From assembly GCA_964535025.1 (NCBI GenBank), contig CAZHRW010000289.1:1-23460 (forward strand): DNA of 23,460 bases, written 5' to 3'. The notes under the pieces are model-generated. The model was not told the origin of the DNA and searched no databases. It saw only the letters and a program-made list of their open reading frames with translations. Shown here piece by piece: positions 17,501-23,460 of the stretch. Each line of letters starts with the position of its first letter. The stretch's first letter is position 1. This stretch comes from JAAYZK01 sp964535025 (lineage in GTDB: Bacteria; Planctomycetota; Phycisphaerae; SM23-33; FEN-1343). The translations under genes and the position numbers were made by a program.

Positions 17501-18128
17501 CCTGGAGCTGCTCGACATCGACAACCCCCAGCCGCCGGCGACCCTGGTCGCACGGGCGCTGGCCGACGAGGGCATCACCGCCGAGGCGGGTCCCCTCGCG
17601 GCCGACCTGGACGCCATGCTGGCCGCCCTGCGGGCCGGTGAGCTGTGGACCACGCTCACCGGCGCCCGGCGGCGCCTGGCGGAGCTGCCGTTCGTGACCC
17701 GGATCGGCCCGGTGGAGGTCGAGGGGATCATCGACCTGCTGATCGAGACCGCCGACGGGCGGTGGTGCGTGATCGACTACAAGAGCGACCGGGTCACCGC
17801 CGCCACGGCCGGCGCCCGGGCGGCCCACTACGGTCTGCAAATGGCCATCTACGCCTCGGCCGCCGCACGCCGCCTGGGCCTCGATGACGGTAACGTTTCG
17901 GCCATGCTGTACTTCCTGCGTCCGGCCCTCGCCTGCCCCGTCGACGCGGCGGCGCTGGAGGCCGCGGAGGTCGAGCGGCAGGTGACCGACCTGGCCGAAC
18001 GCCTGGCCGTCTGCCGCGCGACCGACCACTGGCCGGGCTGCGAGGATGACACCTGCGAGTCCTGTCGCTATGGGGCGCTGTGCCGGCGCAAATCGGTAGT
18101 TTCCCATCCGCCGGCGCGGTATAGTTGA
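14505..18128 (+). CDS. addA: AddA-type UvrD helicase-nuclease subunit
   Basis: A 1207-residue SF1A helicase fused to a RecB-type nuclease, the motor subunit of an AddAB complex. Helicase motifs in order: Q-motif-like LTDAQRAGI (7-15), Walker A G27-A-G-C-G-K32-T33, V-T-F-T-E-K-A-A (motif Ia), I-S-T-I-H-G-F-C, Walker B L-I-D380-E-F-Q-D-T-D, G-D-A-K-Q-S-I-Y-R-F-R-G (motif III), M-T-V-H751-K-A-K-G-L (motif V) and A-V-T-R (motif VI). The nuclease has D1077 (EGIID) and D1091-Y-K1093. Unlike the Bacillus-type AddA I know, it also has an iron-staple-like cysteine set: Cys953 (LATCPRAF) and Cys1184-x2-Cys1187-x5-Cys1193, with an extra Cys1179. A GGGGGAGGG ribosome site precedes ATG 14505 inside addB. 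A single-chain RecB or UvrD-nuclease label is the alternative, but the adjacent addB argues for addA. Confidence 0.93.
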   Translation: MPDELHLTDAQRAGIDRTDLSMALTSGAGCGKTFVLSRRYVKVLEDDGRPDAPTRVVAVTFTEKAALEMRQRVTAVLTDRLAQTADPRRRALLAEWLSRMSEARISTIHGFCSSLLTAYAVEMGLDPSFGVLADEYRRTTMLRRAIDDALRAAFDEPTEAQVELLDTCGHAQLVDMLGGAVAERWRWSKDDYADPEAILARWQHRAAVAMDAGWDAFATDAVRAELNALMATPCDDPTDKLAVHIREHGAAMADLLDRPAARTSEALDALKPSGNKGSADAWGGPEAKAAVQGTFKALVDRFRTMKLYTGGLNDTDRLAARCLVTLTDLAADAVRRYQRAKRAAGQLDYEDLLIDARDLLERRPHVRREVAGNIRHLLIDEFQDTDALQARLLLLAVDAVDATAGVVAAGRGFVVGDAKQSIYRFRGAEVEVFQATGEAMGPRGQYALDLNFRTHAPGVRLVNRLFEPLMGRDYEPLRAHRGDCPPGPAAEFVLVEPRDDNAAGRTEAMARGVAAAIAELLADGRPRVWDAAAGAWRVVRRGDIAILMPRLTQSAPYERALQEAGIDYYIVAGTGLFRQPEVYDLCNALRAIDNPLDDVAVMGFLRGGMIGLDDNVLAHVAAAGGPPYRAAWDDPALIERLSAGDLEALRLAGGLLKRLSAAKDTCGLDTLIERLLEATGFEAVLLARPHGRRRCGNLHRVLAHARSAQAGGATLRAFVEFLSTLTVEEIKAEQAATEAEVGDVVRIMTVHKAKGLQFPVVILPDLNFASGASPPPLNVRGTWGLTLRANDASDPKADASKAWQLATAQEAARDRAEAIRQLYVAVTRHQDHIVFVGAHQQAEGDRLGADGSALRHLDVALDLANALPDGAVDLGDGWTAPVRLIKPPTFGRTPARSRLDSLLANVDGPDALAAALAPGRTKPAPEGFAHLATPAVAGIERIAVTGLVELATCPRAFHWHHELRVPTALPGGAAAAERPAGDGDGRLDAATAGTIFHRCLELLDIDNPQPPATLVARALADEGITAEAGPLAADLDAMLAALRAGELWTTLTGARRRLAELPFVTRIGPVEVEGIIDLLIETADGRWCVIDYKSDRVTAATAGARAAHYGLQMAIYASAAARRLGLDDGNVSAMLYFLRPALACPVDAAALEAAEVERQVTDLAERLAVCRATDHWPGCEDDTCESCRYGALCRRKSVVSHPPARYS
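18121..18126 (+). promoter_or_regulatory. possible -10 element before the PIN/TRAM gene
   Basis: TATAGT (5/6 match) overlaps the addA stop region, about 68 nt before the next start; no good -35 box at 16-18 bp. A perfect TATCCGGATA palindrome follows at 18135-18144 and might be an operator, but a 10-bp palindrome alone is weak evidence. Confidence 0.25.
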
Positions 18129-18193
18129 CATCATATCCGGATACGGCGGCTCGGCATTCATTCCCGGCCGCCCCTGGCAGTGGGAGAAGGGCC

Positions 18194-19309
18194 ATGACAT
18201 TGTGGTTTCTCAGGGCAGTGTTTCTCTGTGTGGTCATCGCGGTGACCTTCATCGTCGTCACCACCCCCGCCATCGGCCACAACACCGGCGTCGGGGGGCG
18301 ACTGACGGTGCTGATGGTCTCGCCGCTGATGATGGGCGCGGCGCTGGTGGCACTCGATATCGCCTGGCGGCGCAAGAACCTCCACGCGATCGGCGGGTTG
18401 TTCTTCGGCGTGCTGGCCGGCGTGGCCATCGGGTATTTCCTCGGCCTGACGTCCGAGCTGATGATGGACCTGTGCGACATCCCCCGCACGGTCGAACAGC
18501 TCGGGTCCCCCGGCCAGTACGAGGACAATCCCGTCCGCACGCTGGTTCGCGGCCTGATCATGCTGGGCAGCATCTACCTGTGCACCAGCCTGGTCCTCCA
18601 GACGAAGGATGACTTCCGCTTCATCGTGCCCTACATCGAGTTCTCCAAGGAGATCAGGGGCACGCGGCCGATGCTGCTGGACACGTCGGTCATCGTCGAC
18701 GGGCGGATCGCCGACGTGGTGGACACCCGCCTGGTCGACGCGCCGCTGATCATCCCGCGGTTCGTCCTGAGCGAGCTGCACACCATCGCCGACTCCGGCG
18801 ACGCGCTCAAACGCAATCGCGGCCGCCGGGGCCTGGACGTGCTGCGGAGCCTCCAGAACAACCGGCAGGTCGACCTGACGATCGTCAACTTCCGCGTCCG
18901 CGCCGTCGAGCAGGCCGAGGGGGTCGACAACAAGCTGGTCGAACTGGCGGCCCACCTGGGCGCGAAAGTGATGACGAGCGACTACAACCTCAACAAAATA
19001 GCCCAGTTGCGCGGCGTGGACGTGGTCAACCTCAACGACCTGGCCAACGCGCTCAAGCCCGTGGTCCTCCCCGGCGAGCAGTTGAGCGTCAAGGTCATCA
19101 AGCCCGGCGAAGAGGCCGGCCAGGGCGTCGGGTACCTCGACGACGGCACCATGGTCGTCATCGAACACGGGCGCGACTACATCGGCAGTGAAGTCCAGAT
19201 CAACATCACCTCCACGCTGCAGACCTCGGCCGGCAAGATGATCTTCGGCCGTCTGCCCGGCGCCCCGCCCCGAACGCCGACGCGCCACTCGCAGACGAGC
19301 AACACCTGA
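18194..19309 (+). CDS. PIN/TRAM-domain membrane protein, YacL-like
   Basis: A 371-residue protein of the YacL family (membrane-anchored PIN nuclease-like domain plus TRAM). Four hydrophobic helices occupy about residues 5-25, 35-57, 64-85 and 115-136. The PIN domain starts at MLLDTSVIVDGRI with Asp163 as the first acidic residue, continues through RFVLSELH and ends near VMTSDYNLNKIA, which carries the late acidic residue. A TRAM domain follows (VKVIKPGEEAGQGVGYLDDG through INITSTLQTSAGKMIFGR), giving likely RNA binding. The biochemical role of this family is not settled; a ribonuclease function is inferred from the fold. The frame is open from 18125, but ATG 18194 with GGGAGAAGG upstream begins the hydrophobic N-terminus. 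ispD follows 18 nt later, the same order as yacL-ispD in Bacillus. Confidence 0.9.
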   Translation: MTLWFLRAVFLCVVIAVTFIVVTTPAIGHNTGVGGRLTVLMVSPLMMGAALVALDIAWRRKNLHAIGGLFFGVLAGVAIGYFLGLTSELMMDLCDIPRTVEQLGSPGQYEDNPVRTLVRGLIMLGSIYLCTSLVLQTKDDFRFIVPYIEFSKEIRGTRPMLLDTSVIVDGRIADVVDTRLVDAPLIIPRFVLSELHTIADSGDALKRNRGRRGLDVLRSLQNNRQVDLTIVNFRVRAVEQAEGVDNKLVELAAHLGAKVMTSDYNLNKIAQLRGVDVVNLNDLANALKPVVLPGEQLSVKVIKPGEEAGQGVGYLDDGTMVVIEHGRDYIGSEVQINITSTLQTSAGKMIFGRLPGAPPRTPTRHSQTSNT

Positions 19310-19327
19310 GTTTGAGGAATCCGTGCC

Positions 19328-20131
19328 ATGAAGGTGAGCGTCATCGTCGCCGCCGCCGGGAGCGGCCGGCGGTTCGGCGGCAAACGAAACAAGATCTTCG
19401 AGAAGGTCGACGGTCGACCGATGTTCCTGCGAACGTTGGAGTTGTTCGTCAATCGCGACGACGTCTGCCAGACGATCCTCGTCCTCCGCGACGAGGACAC
19501 CGCCGAGGTGACCGAGCGGTTCGGCGGCAACCTCGGGTTCATGGGCGTCCGCGTCGTCTCCGGCGGCGAACGGCGAACCGACAGCATCCGCAACGCGCTG
19601 GCCTGCGTGGATGAGCAGGCCGACCTGGTGGCGGTCCACGACGCGGCCCGCCCGGTCGTCAGCCAGGTGTGGATCGACGCGGTGTTCGCCGAGGCCGAGC
19701 GAACCGGCGCGGCGATCCTCGCCTGCCCCGTGCACGGGACGCTCAAGAAGGTCCGCACCACTACCCGCCAAAGCGACGGCCCGGTGCCCACCCTCGGCGG
19801 CGAGCCCCTGCCCGGCGCCGCGATCGCCAAACGCACCGACCGACAAATCGTCCGGACGGTCCCCCGCGAGGAACTCTGGGAAGCCCAGACGCCCCAAGTG
19901 TTTGCCAGGAAGGTGCTCCTGGACGCCTACGCCGGTGCCCCCGACGCGGCGACCGACGACGCGGCCCTGGTGGAGGCGGCGGGAACGACCGTGCACGTGG
20001 TTGTCGGCGATCCGCGGAACCTCAAGATCACCGTCCCGTCCGACCTGGCGGCGGCCTCGGCGATGGTCAAAACCCTCCCGCGACCCAAGCCCAAGCGAGA
20101 CATGAATCCCTTTGGCGAGGCACAATGGTGA
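19328..20131 (+). CDS. ispD: 2-C-methyl-D-erythritol 4-phosphate cytidylyltransferase
   Basis: A 267-residue nucleotidyltransferase of the MEP pathway that joins MEP and CTP to give CDP-ME, an early step in isoprenoid precursor synthesis. Motifs: the CTP-binding loop VIVAAAGSGRRFGGKRNK (residues 5-22, with the conserved basic residues), GGERRTDSIRNAL, VHDAARP, E-A-Q-T-P-Q-V-F, T-D-D-A-A-L-V-E-A, and G-D-P-R-N-L-K-I-T. The protein is somewhat longer than the usual about 230 residues because of a Gly/Pro-rich insertion after TLKKV (about residues 143-165) and a basic Pro-rich tail ending NPFGEAQW. Start ATG 19328 has GAGGAA 8 nt upstream. ispF is not adjacent. It lies directly behind the YacL-like gene, suggesting an operon. 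Confidence 0.94.
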   Translation: MKVSVIVAAAGSGRRFGGKRNKIFEKVDGRPMFLRTLELFVNRDDVCQTILVLRDEDTAEVTERFGGNLGFMGVRVVSGGERRTDSIRNALACVDEQADLVAVHDAARPVVSQVWIDAVFAEAERTGAAILACPVHGTLKKVRTTTRQSDGPVPTLGGEPLPGAAIAKRTDRQIVRTVPREELWEAQTPQVFARKVLLDAYAGAPDAATDDAALVEAAGTTVHVVVGDPRNLKITVPSDLAAASAMVKTLPRPKPKRDMNPFGEAQW

Positions 20132-20156
20132 CAAACGCCCGCCGGCGGCGCATAAT
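20128..20156 (+). promoter_or_regulatory. sigma-70-like promoter for the downstream lipoprotein gene
   Basis: GTGACA (20128-20133, 5/6 match) and CATAAT (20151-20156, 5/6 match) have ideal 17-bp spacing. Transcription would start near 20163, giving a leader of about 70 nt before ATG 20233. The -35 box overlaps the ispD stop codon. This is the best promoter match in the window. Confidence 0.5.
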
Positions 20157-20232
20157 GGAGGTTGCGGCAGCGACCGTGGCTGTGCCCGACAGACAGAACG
20201 CTCACGTGGTCGAACCCAAGGAGCATCGAACG

Positions 20233-21213
20233 ATGAACCGCAGGAATACCGTGATTGTGGCCCTGCTGGCGACGGCGCTGGTCGTCGCGGCCGGATGCGA
20301 TGTCAAGCCCTCCCCGCCGAAGCTGGACGGCCGCCCCGTCACGTCGATCATCCTCACCACCGAGGGCGAGCGGGACGCGGCCCAACGGCTGGTCGACGCC
20401 CAGGCCGAGTACCGCTGGCGGCTGGCGGCCCTGGCGGCCTACTACCAGGCCAACGGCGCCCTGACCAAGCATCGCTGGGCCCTCCGCGAAGCGGAAAACC
20501 TCCAACAGGCCCACGTGCTGAACTTCAAGGACCTCCAGGTCAACGAGCCCGATCGCGGCCCGGCCGTCGGTGAAGCCGACGAGGCCACGCTGGTCGAACG
20601 CGTCGTCGCCGCCCGCAAGGCGTACATGGACGCGATCGACGCGCTGATCCTCTACTACGAGGGCGTCGGCGAGCCGTTCAAGCTCGCCACGGTCGACACC
20701 GTCCGCCGGCGCTTCGACCCGGTGCGCACGTACATGTACTTCCTCGACGCCGAAGTGCCCCCGGCCGACCTCAAGCCGCTGCAGATCATCCCCGAGGCCG
20801 AGCAGCTCTACGACGAGGCGCTCGCCCTCTACGAACGCGGCGGCCTGCTGGGGATCACCGTCGACTACGGCAAGCGGCGCCAGGCGCTGCTGCGGTTCCT
20901 CGACCTGATCCGCCAGTACCCCACCAGCACGAAGATCGCCTACAGCGCGTTTTACGTCGGCGAGGTCTACCGCCAGTTCGACGAGCACACCCGCGCGGTC
21001 CTATGGTACCGCCGCGCCACCCAGTGGGACCCCGCGCTCGATCGTCCGGCCCGCTTCGAGGCCGCCCGGATCGCCCAGTACGAGCTGCGCAACTACGAGC
21101 TGGCGCTCGAGCTCTACCGCGAGGTGCTCCGCTACGAGACGTTCGACATGGGCAACGTGAAGGTCGCCCGCAACCGGATCGCCGAGCTGGAACTCGCCCT
21201 GGGCGAACAGTAG
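20233..21213 (+). CDS. lipoprotein with C-terminal TPR-like helices
   Basis: A 326-residue predicted lipoprotein. The signal peptide (MNRRNTVIVALLATALVVAAG) ends in lipobox V-A-A-G-Cys22. Residues about 45-85 and 115-140 are long amphipathic helices rich in Ala, Glu and Arg (AQRLVDAQAEYRWRLAALAA), and about 200-320 show helix pairs of TPR type (FLDLIRQYPTSTKIAYSAFY, EVYRQFDEHTRAVLWYRRA, YELRNYELALELYREVLRY). This suggests a periplasmic or outer-membrane scaffold, similar in layout to YbgF/BamD-like proteins, but it is not clearly one of them. The frame is open to 19669 through ispD; the true start is ATG 20233, with AAGGAG 9 nt upstream. A hairpin terminator follows. Specific function unknown. 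Confidence 0.88.
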   Translation: MNRRNTVIVALLATALVVAAGCDVKPSPPKLDGRPVTSIILTTEGERDAAQRLVDAQAEYRWRLAALAAYYQANGALTKHRWALREAENLQQAHVLNFKDLQVNEPDRGPAVGEADEATLVERVVAARKAYMDAIDALILYYEGVGEPFKLATVDTVRRRFDPVRTYMYFLDAEVPPADLKPLQIIPEAEQLYDEALALYERGGLLGITVDYGKRRQALLRFLDLIRQYPTSTKIAYSAFYVGEVYRQFDEHTRAVLWYRRATQWDPALDRPARFEAARIAQYELRNYELALELYREVLRYETFDMGNVKVARNRIAELELALGEQ

Positions 21214-21230
21214 CCGCCGCGAACGGGAAG

Positions 21231-21249
21231 AAACCGCCGTGCGGGTTTT
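21231..21249 (+). terminator. intrinsic terminator after the TPR lipoprotein gene
   Basis: AAACCGC-CGT-GCGGGTTTT forms a 7-bp stem with one bulged G and a 3-nt loop; its 3' arm runs into TTTTGTGT. It begins 18 nt after the stop codon at 21213, in the right orientation to end the upstream unit before the sulfatase gene. Confidence 0.5.
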
Positions 21250-21313
21250 GTGTGCGCCGGTCCGTCGATGGCCTGACCGCCCCAACGGCAGGGGGTGAAC
21301 CGAAGGAGCACCC

Positions 21314-22867
21314 ATGCGCCGTCCGAACATCCTGCTGCTGTTCAGCGACGAGCACAGCTTCCGCTTCATGGGCCATGTCGGCGCCGCCGAGGGCGTCGAG
21401 CCGATCGCGACGCCCGCGTTCGACGCGCTGGCCGCCGGCGGCACGCGATTCTCCGACGCCTACTGCCAGATGCCCCTGTGCACGCCGTCCAGGCTGTGCA
21501 TGCTCACCGGGCGGGAGGTCCGCGGGGCCGGGGCGTGGGGCAACTGCGACGTGCTGCGGCCCGAGCTGCCGACGCTGGGGGGCCTGCTGCGGGACGCCGG
21601 CTATACGACCTGCCTGATCGGCAAGATGCACCTGGGCGGCACGCAGCAGTTCGTCGGCTTCCAGTACCGCCCCTACGGCGACCTGCTCGGCCGCACCGGC
21701 CACCAGTGGGAGCCGCTGGGCGACCCCCGGCGGTCCCTGCGAGACCGCACCGCGACGGCCGTCGGCGAGACGATGATCCCCGAAAGCCGCATCCAGGACG
21801 AGGTCGTCGCCGCCGAGACCGTCGCCTTCCTCCGCGAGCAGGCCCACCGCCGGCCCGACACGCCGTGGCTGCTCTGCGCCGGATTCTCGCGTCCCCACTT
21901 CCCGCTGACCGCCCCGCGCCGCCACCTGGGCCGCTTCTGGCCCGACGGCGTGACCGACCCGAAGGTCCCCGCCGCCGGTGACGCGTGGGACCACCCGATG
22001 AGCGTCGGCATGCGGGCGGGGTTCCGCACCGAGGCCATCGACCGCGACGAGATGATGTACGCCCGCGCGTGCTACTTCGCGTGCGTGAGCTACCTCGACG
22101 AGATCCTCGGCGACCTGTTCGCACGGCTCGACCGCAGCGGACTGCTGGAGGACACGATCATCCTCTACACCAGCGACCACGGCGAAATGGCCGGCGAGCA
22201 CGGCATGTGGTGGAAGAACGGCTGGTACGAGGCGTGCACCCGCGTGCCGCTGATCGTCTCGACGCCCCAACAGCGCCGCGGCGAGCAGCCGGCGGCGGTC
22301 TGCCGCACGCCCGTCGGACTGGTCGACCTGCTGCCCACGCTGACCGCCCTGGCCGGCGCCACCACGCCCGACGACGTCGACGGCGCCGACCTGTCGGCCG
22401 TCGTCACCGGCACCGGCGAGCCGCCCGAGCGGCCGATCGTCTGCGACAACCTCATCCCCCGCTGGGGCGCGGGGACCGAATTCCGCATGGTCCGCCGCGG
22501 ACGCTACAAGGTGGTGATCTTCCGCGATGCGCCGCCGCTGGCGTTCGACCTGGCCGACGACCCCGGCGAACAGCACAACCTGCTCGCCCGCGCCGACGGC
22601 CCGCCGGCCGCGGTCCGCGACCTGCTCGGCTGGGCCGCCGAATCCATCGACTTCGACGCCGCCGAGCGCGAACGCACCGAGCGGGACGGCAACCTCAAAC
22701 AACAGTACGCCCAGGGCACCGACGACCGCAGCGGCAACTGCTTCCACATGCCCAACGGCATCGTCGTCAACGCCGACGATACGCTCTACCATCCCGAAAT
22801 CATCGCCGACGACCCCACCGTCCTGTTCGGCAACGATTGGCAGAACCAGAACAAGCATGATGTTTGA
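21314..22867 (+). CDS. sulfatase (type I, CTPSR formylglycine motif)
   Basis: A 517-residue sulfatase with a canonical active site. RRPNILLLFSDEH at residues 2-14 gives the N-terminal metal ligands (Asp12 with Glu13 where many sulfatases have Asp-Asp). P-L-C56-T-P-S-R60 is the formylglycine motif, followed by L-C-M-L-T-G. G-K-M-H-L-G carries the active-site Lys and His, and Y-T-S-D288-H289-G-E-M-A-G-E-H-G is the second metal motif. A C-terminal subdomain (RWGAGTEFRMVRRGRYKVV and LADDPGEQHNLLA) is standard; the last 70 residues are an extra tail. No signal peptide is seen, so a cytoplasmic or non-classical location is likely. Start ATG 21314 has AAGGAG 5 nt upstream. The substrate is unknown. 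A second sulfatase gene lies downstream on the same strand, beyond a repeat. Confidence 0.94.
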   Translation: MRRPNILLLFSDEHSFRFMGHVGAAEGVEPIATPAFDALAAGGTRFSDAYCQMPLCTPSRLCMLTGREVRGAGAWGNCDVLRPELPTLGGLLRDAGYTTCLIGKMHLGGTQQFVGFQYRPYGDLLGRTGHQWEPLGDPRRSLRDRTATAVGETMIPESRIQDEVVAAETVAFLREQAHRRPDTPWLLCAGFSRPHFPLTAPRRHLGRFWPDGVTDPKVPAAGDAWDHPMSVGMRAGFRTEAIDRDEMMYARACYFACVSYLDEILGDLFARLDRSGLLEDTIILYTSDHGEMAGEHGMWWKNGWYEACTRVPLIVSTPQQRRGEQPAAVCRTPVGLVDLLPTLTALAGATTPDDVDGADLSAVVTGTGEPPERPIVCDNLIPRWGAGTEFRMVRRGRYKVVIFRDAPPLAFDLADDPGEQHNLLARADGPPAAVRDLLGWAAESIDFDAAERERTERDGNLKQQYAQGTDDRSGNCFHMPNGIVVNADDTLYHPEIIADDPTVLFGNDWQNQNKHDV

Positions 22868-22900
22868 ATGAACCGGCCGTCCATGCGGACGCAATAAACC

Positions 22901-23045
22901 CGAAGCACGAAACCCGAAATACGAAACAACTCCGAAACGGCAAAACGGAAACGCACCAAACAACCGGGCTCGGCCGAGTTTGAAGTTTGCTGTTTTCTCC
23001 GTTTACGATTTGTTTCGGATTTCGTGCTTCGGATTTCGTGCTTCG
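22901..23045. repeat. AT-richer imperfect inverted repeat between sulfatase genes
   Basis: The left arm (22901-22948, CGAAGCACGAAACCCGAAAT and on) is matched by the reverse complement of the right arm (22990-23045, which reads back as CGAAGCACGAAATCCGAAGC and on). The right arm holds two tandem 14-mers GGATTTCGTGCTTC (23017-23030, 23031-23044). Between the arms is a perfect CTCGGCCGAG palindrome (22969-22978). Base composition is clearly more AT-rich than the flanking genes. Such CACGAAATCCGAAA-type intergenic repeats recur, as I recall, in planctomycete genomes; that recollection is not verified here. No coding region is present from 22868 to 23100. Confidence 0.75.
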
Positions 23046-23100
23046 CTCTGGCGGCTTCGGCTGCGATCGTGTCCAAACCATGAAATCCGGGAGATAACCG

Positions 23101-23460
23101 ATGCCGCCGCTGAACGTCCTCTACCTCCACGCCCATGACGCCGGCCGTTTCGTCGCCCCGTACGGCCACAAACTGCCGACGCCGAACCTCACCCGCCTGG
23201 CCGCCCAGGGCATGCTCTTTCGCCGGGCGTTCTGCTGCGGGCCGACCTGCTCGCCGAGCCGTGCGGCAATGCTGACCGGCCAGTCGCCCCACGTGGCGGG
23301 CATGCTGGGCCTGGCCCACCGGGGCTTCTCGCTGAACGACTACGGCCGCCACCTGGTCAATACGCTCAAGCCCGCCGGCTACACGACGCTGCTGAGCGGC
23401 GTGCAGCACGTGGTGGCGTCGAACCAGGTGGATCGCATCGGCTACGACGAGATCCTCACG
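23101..23460 (+). CDS. sulfatase, N-terminal part (cut by window end)
   Basis: The first 120 codons of a third sulfatase, open to the last base of the window. The protein starts MPPLNVLYLHAHDAGRF; the N-terminal metal site is His-Asp rather than the usual Asp-Asp. F-C-C-G-P-T-C50-S-P-S-R54-A-A-M-L-T-G is a canonical formylglycine motif. L-G-L-A-H-R-G-F and the later G-Y-T-T-L-L-S-G-V-Q-H give the next conserved segments. The H-D-x-G-R beginning and the GLAHRGF segment resemble the heparan N-sulfatase (sulfamidase-like) branch, so an N-sulfoglucosamine-type substrate is possible but unproven. No signal peptide. ATG 23101 is preceded by CGGGAG 7 nt upstream. With the preceding gene it forms a sulfatase pair interrupted by a repeat. 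Confidence 0.9.
   Translation, partial: MPPLNVLYLHAHDAGRFVAPYGHKLPTPNLTRLAAQGMLFRRAFCCGPTCSPSRAAMLTGQSPHVAGMLGLAHRGFSLNDYGRHLVNTLKPAGYTTLLSGVQHVVASNQVDRIGYDEILT

Noticed and set aside
14304..18200. 1298-codon minus-strand open frame opposite addA
   Set aside because: Shadow frame; the plus strand has all SF1 helicase and nuclease motifs.
19669..20232. Long N-terminal extension of the TPR lipoprotein frame
   Set aside because: It overlaps ispD in another frame; the lipoprotein signal peptide and ribosome site are at 20233.
20855..22963. 702-codon minus-strand open frame opposite the sulfatase
   Set aside because: No recognisable domain, and the plus strand encodes a canonical sulfatase with a good ribosome site.
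22901..23045. Possible CRISPR array
   Set aside because: The repeated units are inverted and unevenly spaced, with no unique spacers of constant length and no cas genes nearby.

Overview
The window is very GC-rich and gene-dense. It carries a PEP-CTERM anchored protein, three formylglycine-type sulfatases of different kinds, lipoproteins with Gly-Cys lipoboxes, and a planctomycete-style Dus enzyme. This combination suggests a Planctomycetota chromosome, perhaps Phycisphaerae-like; that placement is inference from gene content, with no rRNA or marker tree. Most starts have a clear GGAGG-type ribosome site. No tRNA, rRNA, CRISPR, phage, IS or integrase was recognised. Left part (1-3650): a PEP-CTERM protein (minus) diverges from a sulfatase with an atypical active-site motif (plus), which converges on a minus-strand lipoprotein of unknown function. 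Middle (3650-8300): a tRNA-dihydrouridine synthase (minus) diverges from a compact operon rimO-pgsA-pgpA (ribosomal protein S12 methylthiolation, then two consecutive steps of phosphatidylglycerol synthesis), followed by an MscS-type mechanosensitive channel. Next (8321-11059, minus) comes a 912-residue polytopic membrane protein with a degenerate kinase-like N-terminus, the least familiar gene here. Right part (11270-21213, plus): addB and addA, overlapping by 8 nt and encoding a two-subunit helicase-nuclease for double-strand break processing; both subunits carry a RecB-type nuclease motif and a cysteine set that could hold a 4Fe-4S cluster. They are followed by a YacL-like PIN/TRAM membrane protein, ispD (MEP isoprenoid pathway) and a repeat-containing lipoprotein. 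The right edge (21314-23460) is a sulfatase pair separated by an AT-richer imperfect inverted repeat; the second sulfatase runs off the window. Housekeeping genes (rimO, pgsA, pgpA, dus, ispD, addAB) therefore sit between catabolic or surface genes (sulfatases, PEP-CTERM, lipoproteins). No intergenic stretch exceeds 300 bases. The items most worth following are the kinase-like membrane protein, the apparent dual iron-sulfur nuclease arrangement of AddAB, the inverted repeat between the sulfatases, and the altered CxPxR site of the first sulfatase. I did not find a self-evident new defence or mobile system.
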